From: Clostridia bacterium
Lineage (GTDB): Bacteria > Bacillota_A > Clostridia > Peptostreptococcales > JAAYPU01
DNA: 20,650 bases
Assembly (NCBI GenBank): GCA_022360735.1
Contig: JAKSCF010000090.1
Span: 1-20,650 of the forward strand
Reading direction: 5' to 3'
Shown: one piece after another, positions 1 to 7,739 of the stretch
Layout: each line of letters starts with the position of its first letter
Numbering within the stretch: the stretch's first letter is position 1
Program-made: the position numbers and the translations under genes
The notes under the pieces: model-generated
Seen by the model: the letters and a program-made list of their open reading frames with translations, nothing else
What the model was told of the DNA's origin: nothing
Database searches by the model: none

Positions 1-1158
1 ATTGATCTTGAAGATATTCACATGAATATAGAAAAGCTTTTAATTGACAGAATTGGAGATGTAGGGAAAAAGCTGCATACTGCAAGAAGCAGAAATGATC
101 AAGTAGCTGTAGATATAAGGCTCTACATGAAAGAGGCGTTAAATGATATACAAAACCTTTTAAAGCAATTATTGTCTACACTTATTTCTACAAGTGAAAA
201 AAATGTGGATACCATACTTCCCGGTTATACGCATTTGCAAAGAGCGCAACCGGTTACTTTTGGATACCATATGATGGCTTATTTCCAAATGTTCTTACGA
301 GATTTAAACCGATTATCGGATTGCTATAAGCGAATGAACTACTTACCCCTGGGATCCGGTGCTTTAGCCGGTACCACTTATCCTACCGACCGAGATTTTT
401 TAGCTCAAGAACTTGGATTTGACCATATCTGTCCTAATGCAATGGATGCGGTAAGTGATCGTGACTTTGCTATAGAGTTTATAAGTGATGCTTCTATTCT
501 TATGATGCACCTAAGCAGGCTCTGTGAAGAATTGATTATATGGAGTTCATCAGAATTCAGTTTTGTGGAAATGGATGATGCTTACAGTACAGGCAGCAGC
601 ATTATGCCTCAAAAGAAAAATCCGGATTTAGCAGAGCTTATCCGAGGTAAAACCGGTAGAGTCTACGGAAACCTTATGAATATTTTAACCATTATGAAGT
701 CGCTTCCTCTAGCCTACAACAAAGATATGCAAGAAGATAAGCCGCCATTGTTTGATACCGTCGAAACCATTAAAAATTCTTTAGCTATTTTTATTCAAAT
801 GATTGAAACCATGACGGTAAGGAAAGACAATATGTACAATGCAGCTAAAACCGGTTTTATGAACGCAACAGATGCAGCAGACTATTTGGTATCTAAAGGG
901 ATTCCATTTAGAGAATGTCACGGGATAATCGGTCGTATGGTTCTTTTCTGCATTGAAAACAGCAAGGCTATTGAAGACTTATCCATGGAAGAGCTAAAAG
1001 GTTTTTCGGATAAATTTGATACAGATATATATGAGAAAATCAGCATCGAAAGCTGTGTAGAAGCCAAGCAATCTTTTGGTTCCACATCCATTCACAGCGT
1101 TCAATATATGATTGAACAGGCCAAAACAGCTTTAAATAATATTGAAGGGGGAAAGTAA
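1..1158 (+). CDS. argH: Argininosuccinate lyase (5' partial)
   Basis: Cleaves argininosuccinate to arginine and fumarate, the last step of arginine biosynthesis, in the cytoplasm. The frame is open from base 1, and the residues before the first ATG ([14 protein letters not shown]) are already conserved ArgH sequence, so the gene starts upstream of the window. 385 residues are present and roughly 75 N-terminal ones are missing compared with the usual ~460. Conserved blocks seen are [13 protein letters not shown], the TxLQxAQP-type block ([16 protein letters not shown]) and the fumarase/aspartase-superfamily signature [12 protein letters not shown] with its catalytic serine loop. The carbamoyltransferase gene follows with one base between stop and start, so the two are co-transcribed. 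Confident family call; argG probably lies upstream, but that is inference. Confidence 0.96.
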   Translation: MDLEDIHMNIEKLLIDRIGDVGKKLHTARSRNDQVAVDIRLYMKEALNDIQNLLKQLLSTLISTSEKNVDTILPGYTHLQRAQPVTFGYHMMAYFQMFLRDLNRLSDCYKRMNYLPLGSGALAGTTYPTDRDFLAQELGFDHICPNAMDAVSDRDFAIEFISDASILMMHLSRLCEELIIWSSSEFSFVEMDDAYSTGSSIMPQKKNPDLAELIRGKTGRVYGNLMNILTIMKSLPLAYNKDMQEDKPPLFDTVETIKNSLAIFIQMIETMTVRKDNMYNAAKTGFMNATDAADYLVSKGIPFRECHGIIGRMVLFCIENSKAIEDLSMEELKGFSDKFDTDIYEKISIESCVEAKQSFGSTSIHSVQYMIEQAKTALNNIEGGK

Positions 1159-1159
1159 T

Positions 1160-2182
1160 ATGTCCATTAATTTATTAGGACGAAGCTTCTTAACACTACT
1201 GGATTATTCAACAGAAGAAATTCAATTTTTAATCGATACGGCTAAACTTTTAAAAGAAAAGAAGAAAAAAGGTATTAAAGATAATCTTTTAGAAGGTAAA
1301 AATATTGTCCTCCTATTTGAAAAGACCTCTACCCGTACACGGTGTGCTTTTGAAGTCAGTGCTATGGATGAGGGCGCAGGTGTCACTTTTTTAGGTATGA
1401 AGGACAGCCAAATAGGAAAAAAAGAATCTTTTGAAGATACGGCTCAAGTTCTGGGACGTATGTATGACGGTATTGAATTTAGGGGCTATGAACAAAGCAC
1501 GGTGGAAGCGCTTTCCAAGTTTTCAGGGGTACCTGTTTTTAACGGTTTGACAGATGATTATCATCCTACACAAATCTTAGCAGATTTTTTAACCATTTCT
1601 GAGCATATTGATAAACCGCTTAATGACGTTAACTTTGTATTTGTTGGTGATGCCAGAAATAACATGGCGATTTCTTTGATGATCGGTTGTGCTAAAATGG
1701 GTATGAATTTTACTTCTTTAGCACCTAAGGCATTATTTCCGGATTCTGCTATGCTAGATAAAATTCAAAAGATTGCAGATGAAACCGGCAGTAAGCTTCA
1801 ATTTACTGAGAATGCAGATGATATTAAGGGTGCCGATGCCATCTATACCGATATTTGGGTATCTATGGGTGAGGAGCATTTGGTTGAAGAACGAGTCGCA
1901 CAGCTTTCTCCCTATAAAGTTACAATGGAAATGCTGAAGAAATCTGAAAACCCTGATGTGCTCTTTATGCATTGTTTGCCGGCCTTTCATGATATGGAAA
2001 CAAATTTTGCTAAAGACATGCAGGCACAATATGGTTTAGACATATGTGAAGTATCTGATGAAGTGTTTAGAAGTAAACATTCCGTCGTCTTTGATGAAGC
2101 AGAAAACCGCCTTCACACCATTAAAGCGGTTATGGTAACCATGCTTTCTGAGAAGTTTTATAACACCAAGTACTCATTATAA
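1160..2182 (+). CDS. argF: Ornithine carbamoyltransferase
   Basis: Makes citrulline from ornithine and carbamoyl phosphate; the reverse reaction occurs in catabolic (ArcB) enzymes. 340 residues from the ATG at 1160, chosen over an upstream ATG at 1142 inside argH because AAGGGGG (1145-1151) sits 8 bases before it. Carbamoyl-phosphate motif STRTR at residues 57-61, HPTQ at 135-138, ornithine-binding D..VSMG at 231-237 and the catalytic HCLP at 271-274 are all intact. The length and the extended form (FEKTSTRTRCAFEV, RMYDGIEFRGY, HCLPAFHD) resemble E. coli ArgI/ArgF and ArcB more than the ~305-residue anabolic type of Bacillus. The position after argH favours a biosynthetic role. A gene symbol of arcB cannot be excluded from sequence. 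Confidence 0.93.
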   Translation: MSINLLGRSFLTLLDYSTEEIQFLIDTAKLLKEKKKKGIKDNLLEGKNIVLLFEKTSTRTRCAFEVSAMDEGAGVTFLGMKDSQIGKKESFEDTAQVLGRMYDGIEFRGYEQSTVEALSKFSGVPVFNGLTDDYHPTQILADFLTISEHIDKPLNDVNFVFVGDARNNMAISLMIGCAKMGMNFTSLAPKALFPDSAMLDKIQKIADETGSKLQFTENADDIKGADAIYTDIWVSMGEEHLVEERVAQLSPYKVTMEMLKKSENPDVLFMHCLPAFHDMETNFAKDMQAQYGLDICEVSDEVFRSKHSVVFDEAENRLHTIKAVMVTMLSEKFYNTKYSL

Positions 2183-2274
2183 AAAATCTTTTCTTGGTAA
2201 AATATTGAATTAAATAGATAAATTGAATGCAGGCATAATAATGTTGCCATCCACATCAATGATGATAAAAATAA

Positions 2275-2308
2275 AAAAAGTTGCAATCCATACTGACTGC
2301 AACTTTTT
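2275..2308. terminator. Bidirectional intrinsic terminator between convergent genes
   Basis: An 11-bp perfect stem AAAAAGTTGCA (2275-2285) pairs with TGCAACTTTTT (2298-2308) around a 12-base loop. The A/T-rich ends give a U tract on both strands. It lies between the rightward ornithine carbamoyltransferase gene and the leftward dehydrogenase gene and can serve both. Confidence 0.85.
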
Positions 2309-2317
2309 ATTTATTTC

Positions 2318-3538
2318 TTATAGTTCTTTAACCGTAGCCTCAAATGTAATATCCAGTTCTTTCGCATATCCCATATAGGTATCTACCTGTTCATCTGTCA
2401 GCATATCTGATGAGATGAGTCCGGTTTGATCAAATTGGTCATTTACAAACAGCTTTGTGAACATAGCTCCGCCTTGACCCGTTAGGTACATTTCTCCCGA
2501 AAGACCGGATCTTTCAAAAGATTCTACACAACCTGGTGCGTTTACATATGTTTCAACCATTACTTTTTTACCGGCTTTCATTCCAACAGATTCAATGAGC
2601 ATCGCACCTGTATCATATTCCAGTCCTTCGTCCAGGATTTCTTGAATTTCTTCTTTGAATTTAGGTGCAGAAGGTGTTAATTTTATGGCAAGGTTTTTAG
2701 GAATAACCGTAGCTCCGTCAATCTCAACCGGTTCAGTTGAAAGCATTCCCATTTTATATAATGGCTCAGCAAATTCTACTCCGAAACCACCATATTTAAA
2801 ATAGATATTTTGTGCGCCTTTAAAGCATTCTTTTGAGTTGATGCCCATGATCAATGGTTCGTCATGTGCATGCTCAATAAATTTAACTTCTTTATCGTAC
2901 CAGTCAAATTTTCTATATATAGGATCGCTGAATGGTTCCGTATAAACCAGTTCTCCATTGATATATGCAACTGCTTCTTCAGACATGTCACCATAAGCTG
3001 TTACAGGCGACCACCAAAATGGTAAGAAGCGCTTAGCCTTTACGCCTTCGAATACGCACATTGTAATACTATCACAAGTATCCAAATAACGCATGGAGTA
3101 ACGGGAAGCAACACAGATTGTTCCGGGAGCAGATCCTGTAGAGATTAAAGCAAGTTTACCGATTGCTTTAAAACGATCTCCAATTTCAGTATACATTTTT
3201 TTAACATTCTCTATCCAGTCAACGCCGGGCACATCGCCGGCAGCAAAGTCTTGGTAATTTGCTTTTACCTCTATAGCCGCGTCCATTACAGTATTGGCAT
3301 ATTTAATAGGAAGTGCATTGACGATTAAATCTACACCTTTTGCAATCTCAATAATATTCTCAACTTTAGTTGCATCTACTGTTACGCCTCTTCCTTTATT
3401 CAGTATATTTACTAATTTGTCAACAGCAGTTCTATCGTAATCGGCACAAATAATTTCTGATACATTTGGTTCTTCATCCATACGTTGTGCCACTGTAGAA
3501 CCTTGAGCACCCACACCTAAAATAAGTATCTTCTTCAT
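2318..3538 (-). CDS. Saccharopine dehydrogenase-family NAD(P)-dependent oxidoreductase
   Basis: 406 residues with an N-terminal Rossmann fold, MKKILILGVGAQGSTVA, whose GxGxxG is at residues 8-13. It is followed by CADYD at the expected cofactor-discriminating strand and by the saccharopine-dehydrogenase C-terminal region (VNALPIKYANTVMDAAIE, STGSAPG, later GGFGVEFAEPL and MLIESVGMKAGKKV). The family includes lysine dehydrogenases and carboxynorspermidine/saccharopine enzymes; the substrate cannot be assigned from sequence. The start at 3538 is chosen over an in-frame ATG at 3559 because AGGAAGAGG immediately precedes it, while the upstream ATG lacks a ribosome site. It is transcribed apart from the arginine genes, with a shared terminator at its 3' end. 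A role in lysine or related amino-acid metabolism is inference. Confidence 0.85.
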   Translation of the reverse strand: MKKILILGVGAQGSTVAQRMDEEPNVSEIICADYDRTAVDKLVNILNKGRGVTVDATKVENIIEIAKGVDLIVNALPIKYANTVMDAAIEVKANYQDFAAGDVPGVDWIENVKKMYTEIGDRFKAIGKLALISTGSAPGTICVASRYSMRYLDTCDSITMCVFEGVKAKRFLPFWWSPVTAYGDMSEEAVAYINGELVYTEPFSDPIYRKFDWYDKEVKFIEHAHDEPLIMGINSKECFKGAQNIYFKYGGFGVEFAEPLYKMGMLSTEPVEIDGATVIPKNLAIKLTPSAPKFKEEIQEILDEGLEYDTGAMLIESVGMKAGKKVMVETYVNAPGCVESFERSGLSGEMYLTGQGGAMFTKLFVNDQFDQTGLISSDMLTDEQVDTYMGYAKELDITFEATVKEL

Positions 3539-3675
3539 TTTCCTCTTCCTTTCACTCATATATTCACTAAGAATTCAGCTTTTTTCATATATGTTTTAAT
3601 AGTTATCTTAATGATACACAATTTTCAGATAATATTCTTTTCAATTTTTGAGTATTTTCATGCAATTTTTTGTGG

Positions 3676-5277
3676 TTAGATTTTTTCCAGGGTTATTAAA
3701 ATTGCACTTTGAAAAGGGAGATTTTCAAAAAAGGTAATATTGCTGTGGTTTTTTATTTCATCAAAAAGAACCTTTGGAAAAGTAATTTTTTTAATCAGTT
3801 CTATATCTTCTGAGGATAAGTAAGAAGGGTTTCCAATTTTTTTAATATAGAACTCTGCATTTCCATTTTCTTGGTCTAAATAATATTTCTTTACTTTATA
3901 GTCATTTTGTATATTTTTCAATACAATTTTAAATGCCAAATAATTCTCAGAAGTATTCCGTGATGGATTATATAGCAGAATTTGAATACCGCAATCATTT
4001 TGCCCCACAGTAAACCCATCTTCATGATGTATCAATTTTTTTGAAACCTTTGATAACAGAAAAAAAGCGAAGTATGCCGGTTTTTTTATACCGGTATCGG
4101 TAAACAAACCATTCTCTCCAAGCAAATGAATATCTTTTATTTTTCCTTCTAAGCAATTTTTTATGACTTGAGGCGCTGTTTTACTCTTAATGTCATTTTC
4201 ACAAGGTTGATTAAAAAGCACTTTTTCAAAGTTACATTCTTTGATAACTTCTTGCAGCATCCATTGTTTTTGCTCAATGCTGACAGCACCGGATTCATCT
4301 AAATGGTTCAGTGTTGGCATGTCCCAATTTTGTAGGTTTTTATTTTCTTCCAGGTTAACGGTTTTAATTTTTTCTAGCTTAGAAATATAAGAATCAAGCT
4401 TTTCTTTAACCTTAGGGTTATTTAATGTGTACACCACTGACTTCTCTTTAAGAGCAGATAGTTTATTGTTCAATTTTTTATATTCATTGGGCGTACATGA
4501 ATACCATTTTTTAAAATACCGATTTAATGAACGGATATCTGAAAACCCGCAATCATAAGCGATTTCAGAGATTTTCTTATCAGTAGATATTAAAAACCTT
4601 TCAGCTGCTAATACACGAACATGGTTGAGGTACTCCAAAAAATTCATGCCCGTTATGGTTTTAATTAGGTTAGAAAAATAATATTTATTATAGTTCAGTG
4701 ATTCTGATATATTGGTTAAATCAATCTGTTCTGTAAAATGTGTGTAGACATAATCATCTATTTCATAAAATAATTCCATTTGCTTTTCTGTGATATCATC
4801 TTTTTTCTCAATCATATGGGTCGATTGGAGATTCCTTTCACAGTACGAAAGAAAAGGTATCAGCTCTTTTAATGGATTGTCCGACTCCGGTAAGCTATAG
4901 AACAGTTTTGCCAAATAATATCGAAGTGTTTTGAGGTGATCATTTTCAGATTCTCCGCTAATGGGATTAGCAAATAAAATCCACTGCATAATGTTTGGAA
5001 ATACATTTTGAAAGTATTCACAGTTGATCTGAAAAAACAAGACAATATTATCTTCTTCAATCTTTGAAAAGCTATGAACATCTTCTGCAGACACAATGAG
5101 TAAATCATTTTCTTTCATGACATATTTTTCACTGCTTAGAGAAGCATTGATGGCTCCTTTAAGGACTAAAATAAATTCAAAAGCATTGTCATGCCAATGA
5201 CTCTTATGAAAGCCTACACGCTCTATCTGCATGGTAAAAGGTTCTTGTATATTATAAATCATAAATTGTGGCAGCAT
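3676..5277 (-). CDS. AraC-family regulator with a truncated GH39-like C-terminal domain
   Basis: 533 residues. Residues ~15-90 form a cupin-like sensor (HKSHWHDNAFEFILVLKG; ENDLLIVSAEDVHSF). Residues ~172-270 hold the paired AraC helix-turn-helix, with the second HTH reading KKISEIAYDCGFSDIRSLNRYFKKWYSCTPNEYK. Residues ~305-345 (WDMPTLNHLDESGA..IEQKQWMLQEVIKECNFEKVLF) and ~388-533 (GLFTDTGIKKPAYFAFFLLSK, IQILLYNPS) resemble the first part of the TIM barrel and the end of the domain in AraC proteins with a GH39 beta-xylosidase-like tail. The middle of the barrel, including the usual NEP catalytic glutamate region, is absent and the frame is uninterrupted. AGAGGG lies 7 bases before the ATG. 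The gene starts 26 bp after the Fic-like gene. Sugar sensing is inferred from the family only. Confidence 0.82.
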   Translation of the reverse strand: MLPQFMIYNIQEPFTMQIERVGFHKSHWHDNAFEFILVLKGAINASLSSEKYVMKENDLLIVSAEDVHSFSKIEEDNIVLFFQINCEYFQNVFPNIMQWILFANPISGESENDHLKTLRYYLAKLFYSLPESDNPLKELIPFLSYCERNLQSTHMIEKKDDITEKQMELFYEIDDYVYTHFTEQIDLTNISESLNYNKYYFSNLIKTITGMNFLEYLNHVRVLAAERFLISTDKKISEIAYDCGFSDIRSLNRYFKKWYSCTPNEYKKLNNKLSALKEKSVVYTLNNPKVKEKLDSYISKLEKIKTVNLEENKNLQNWDMPTLNHLDESGAVSIEQKQWMLQEVIKECNFEKVLFNQPCENDIKSKTAPQVIKNCLEGKIKDIHLLGENGLFTDTGIKKPAYFAFFLLSKVSKKLIHHEDGFTVGQNDCGIQILLYNPSRNTSENYLAFKIVLKNIQNDYKVKKYYLDQENGNAEFYIKKIGNPSYLSSEDIELIKKITFPKVLFDEIKNHSNITFFENLPFQSAILITLEKI

Positions 5278-5303
5278 TTGTTATCCCTCTATTAACTTAG
5301 TCT

Positions 5304-6026
5304 TCAGTTATCGTTATCCGTTAATCTTAAAAATAATTCCAGTCTCAAGTATACTTTTTTGCAGATGGCCTCATAAAATTCTGAATGGTCTTGTTTTTTT
5401 AAATACCTTGCTATCAGTTTAAAATACGCATCGTCAGCCATTTCAAAATCGATTGGCGGCAGCCCTGATCTCAACAGCTCATAATTTAGTAGTGCTCTGG
5501 CTGTTTTTTCTGTATTATGACTAAAAGGGTAAATTTCTATTAATTTATGATGCATTAAAACGCCTCTTAAAACTGGGTTCATTTCTTTGGTCTGAGTACG
5601 ATACCATCTTAACAGGGTATCCATCAAATTTGGGATGTCTTTAAAGTGTGGCGGCACATATTGCATATGTTGAAGGACAGGGTTATTTTCTCTATAATGT
5701 TCCTCTTCTTCTAATACCAATAGATTATGTAAGGTCCAAATTTTCTCAATACTTAGTGATTCTCTTAAAGCAATGATTTTATTAACATAGTTGATGGCTT
5801 CTTCATGATTTCTGATGGTCAAATGGTCTTCTATGGTTTTGCTCAAAATATATTGATCCTTTAATATGGTTAGCGAATCATTTAATGTCAATTCACTTCC
5901 GCTTAATCGGTTAGAAGTATATATCCACTCAGACAGCCATACTTCTTTCATGTAATCTTCAATTGCTTTGGAAAAAGGTCTCCTATTATCCAATAGGAAC
6001 TTCTTCTTCTTGATCTCCCTTATCAC
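5304..6026 (-). CDS. Fic-fold protein with degenerate catalytic and inhibitory motifs
   Basis: 240 residues from a GTG start preceded by GGGTGG. Fic proteins transfer AMP or other groups to target proteins through HPFxxGNGRxxR. The fold is recognisable from the flap region (YRENNPV..QYVPPHFKDIPNLMDTLLRWY, ~111-142) and the core helix (LMHHKLIEIYPF, then RALLNYELLRSGLPPI). The motif itself reads Y166-P-F-S-H-N-T-E-K-T-A-R177: the catalytic His is Tyr, the acidic metal ligand is His and the Gly-Asn-Gly phosphate loop is gone. The upstream inhibitory-helix motif, normally SxxxEGN, reads SNRLSGSELT (38-47) and lacks the inhibitory Glu. The protein is probably not an AMPylase. It is first in a two-gene unit with the AraC regulator. 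A weak TATAAT-like -10 lies at 6049-6054. Confidence 0.78.
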   Translation of the reverse strand: MIREIKKKKFLLDNRRPFSKAIEDYMKEVWLSEWIYTSNRLSGSELTLNDSLTILKDQYILSKTIEDHLTIRNHEEAINYVNKIIALRESLSIEKIWTLHNLLVLEEEEHYRENNPVLQHMQYVPPHFKDIPNLMDTLLRWYRTQTKEMNPVLRGVLMHHKLIEIYPFSHNTEKTARALLNYELLRSGLPPIDFEMADDAYFKLIARYLKKQDHSEFYEAICKKVYLRLELFLRLTDNDN

Positions 6027-6112
6027 TATACCACCCGCTTTTTCTTCTATTATAAAAACAGAAGGGATAAAAGGTTATACATCATCCATCAACTTTGTTA
6101 ACTTATTTTAAA

Positions 6113-6144
6113 ATACGGAAAGGGCGTATTCTTCCTTTCCGTAT
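6113..6144 (-). terminator. Intrinsic terminator after the lipoprotein gene
   Basis: An 11-bp perfect stem ATACGGAAAGG (6113-6123) pairs with CCTTTCCGTAT (6134-6144) around a 10-base loop, 33 bases past the lipoprotein stop. On the minus strand it runs into TTTTAAAAT, a short and imperfect U tract. It insulates the lipoprotein gene from the Fic-like gene downstream. Confidence 0.65.
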
Positions 6145-6176
6145 CAATGTTTCAGCAATTCATTTTTTTTAAATCC

Positions 6177-7046
6177 TTAGTTTATAAAAGGTATTTCTTC
6201 AGCATTCAAAGCTTCTTCAGGTATTTCAAAATCTTCTACATTGTTTTGGTTGGAAAGGGTGACTGACATTTCCATCTGAGAAGTTTGATAAACATCTATC
6301 AGTTCTTGGGGAACCTCTTCAATCTCTTGCATGGCTTCAGCCATTTTATTCATGGCCTCACTTAAGTTCATATGATATTTAACAACATTTAAAGATTCTT
6401 TTTCAACCCAGATGGAATAGGTTAAGTCTCCCATGCTGCCTAACATTTCAAAGACATCCATTCCAAACATGGCACTCATATCCAAAGAGCCGTTGGTTTC
6501 CATGAGTTCTTTATACATATCAAATGAAACAGTAACATCTATTCTTACAGCATCTTTATCGTTTATTTTTTCTTCTTCTACGATTTCAGCACTCTTAATA
6601 TGTTTCACAAATAATTGAATGCTTTCCATTGGATCAACGGACATTAATTCTTCTATGCCTTCACCTTCCATGACGTTCTTATACCATTGTCCTTCGTAGT
6701 TCTGGTAAATACTAAAAGTCTCTTCTTCTTGGACAATGTACTGTTCAATATTTTGTGATTCTTCCATTTGAGGCATATGCATACTCATTGTCATGTGCAT
6801 TTTTAACGGCTTGATAAATGCAACCCCTACGCCTGTCATATTCATTTCTATTTCACCTTGAGGCGGTATATCCATTATCATATGGGTCTCTAATGCCATT
6901 TCATAGTTTTCCCATTCAGCAGCTTTTGTTATGGCTTCTTCCAAAATCTCTTCAGGTGCTTTGCCTTGAGTCATATCCTTCCCAGAGCAAGCAGTCATGC
7001 TTATTAACAGCGTTAAGCATAATAAAATTGTCAATATTTTTTTCAT
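6177..7046 (-). CDS. Secreted lipoprotein, DUF6612/LolA-like
   Basis: 289 residues from the ATG at 7046, which follows a strong AGGGAGGAAAAT ribosome site. Upstream in-frame ATGs to 7220 have none and would cross the promoter. The N-terminus MKKILTILLCLTLLISMTAC is a lipoprotein signal with the lipid-accepting Cys at residue 20 (SMTAC lipobox, Met at -3). The mature part is acidic and methionine-rich, with YEMALETHMIMD, KMHMTMSMHMPQ, YQNYEGQWYKNVM and YSIWVEKESLNVVKYHMNLS. This alternating beta pattern matches the LolA/LppX-type fold of DUF6612-like surface lipoproteins. It probably sits on the outer face of the cytoplasmic membrane; function unknown. It is divergent from the MarR gene, which may regulate it. 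Confidence 0.8.
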   Translation of the reverse strand: MKKILTILLCLTLLISMTACSGKDMTQGKAPEEILEEAITKAAEWENYEMALETHMIMDIPPQGEIEMNMTGVGVAFIKPLKMHMTMSMHMPQMEESQNIEQYIVQEEETFSIYQNYEGQWYKNVMEGEGIEELMSVDPMESIQLFVKHIKSAEIVEEEKINDKDAVRIDVTVSFDMYKELMETNGSLDMSAMFGMDVFEMLGSMGDLTYSIWVEKESLNVVKYHMNLSEAMNKMAEAMQEIEEVPQELIDVYQTSQMEMSVTLSNQNNVEDFEIPEEALNAEEIPFIN

Positions 7047-7119
7047 ATTTTCCTCCCTTGGTTTGTTTCCTATATACCAGCTAAATGAATTTAAATAGTC
7101 TAGCACCTTTATCATATAC

Positions 7120-7148
7120 ATTATACCAGTGAATTTAAAATACAGCAA
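7120..7148 (-). promoter_or_regulatory. Extended -10 sigma-A promoter of the lipoprotein gene
   Basis: On the minus strand TTGCTG (7148-7143), a 17-base spacer and TATAAT (7125-7120) preceded by TGG, an extended -10. It would give a leader of about 65 bases to the ATG at 7046. Confidence 0.7.
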
Positions 7149-7238
7149 CATCATGAAACAATTACGATCTCTGAGCAAACCCAAACTTTCTGAAGCAGTA
7201 ATTATCAACTGTTTTCTCACAGAAATGAACGATTATAA

Positions 7239-7267
7239 TTGAACCCTTTTTAATCAATTGCTATAAT
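7239..7267 (+). promoter_or_regulatory. Sigma-A promoter of the marR gene with overlapping inverted repeat
   Basis: TTGAAC (7239-7244), a 17-base spacer and a perfect TATAAT (7262-7267), 35 bases before the MarR start. An inverted repeat AATTGA-N11-TCAATT (7237-7259) overlaps the -35 and spacer. This is where an autoregulating MarR dimer could bind. Confidence 0.75.
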
Positions 7268-7301
7268 ATATTAACGCTTAGAATTAAGAGGAAGGTTTGA
7301 A

Positions 7302-7739
7302 ATGAATATTCATACTTTAATTAAAGAAATGATCTTTTATAATTCGTATTACCAAAACAAAAACTTAAATAAGCTGATGAAAAAATACAAATTTGATGCC
7401 TTAAATCACAAAGCAGTGGTTTATTTAGATATCATATATTTAAACCAGCCTATTAAGCCCTCAGAAATGGCAAGTCTTACTTCTGTATCCAGAGCTGCTG
7501 TTACTAAAATTATAAAGAATCTTGAAAAATATCATTTAATTATCAAGAATCCTTTAGACAAAAGCGGACATAGCTATGAGCTCTTACTTTCAGATGTTGG
7601 GACTGCATTCTATAACGATATACTTGTCTATGATGACTTTATTGCAGATGTATTTTGTCAGATTCTTAATAATAACCAGGCCAATATTAAATTCCTCCAA
7701 GATAAATTAAACGAATTAAAAAAACAATGTAATACTTAG
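7302..7739 (+). CDS. MarR-family transcriptional regulator
   Basis: 145 residues. The winged helix-turn-helix spans ~40-105: IKPSEMASLTSVSRAAVTKIIKNLEKYHLI contains the recognition helix (61-80), and NPLDKSGHSYELLLSDVG is the wing with the D-x-S/R beta-hairpin typical of MarR. The N- and C-terminal helices (1-35, 105-145) form the dimer interface. AAGAGGAAGG precedes the ATG. The ligand is unknown. It is divergent from the lipoprotein gene, so that gene is a possible target along with its own promoter. Its TAG stop overlaps the stop of the convergent SLH gene by four bases (7736-7739), and no terminator separates them. Confidence 0.88.
   Translation: MNIHTLIKEMIFYNSYYQNKNLNKLMKKYKFDALNHKAVVYLDIIYLNQPIKPSEMASLTSVSRAAVTKIIKNLEKYHLIIKNPLDKSGHSYELLLSDVGTAFYNDILVYDDFIADVFCQILNNNQANIKFLQDKLNELKKQCNT

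Noticed and set aside
7047..7220. N-terminal extension of the lipoprotein to 7220
   Set aside because: It would put 58 residues before a clear lipoprotein signal and runs through the promoter; no ribosome site is present.
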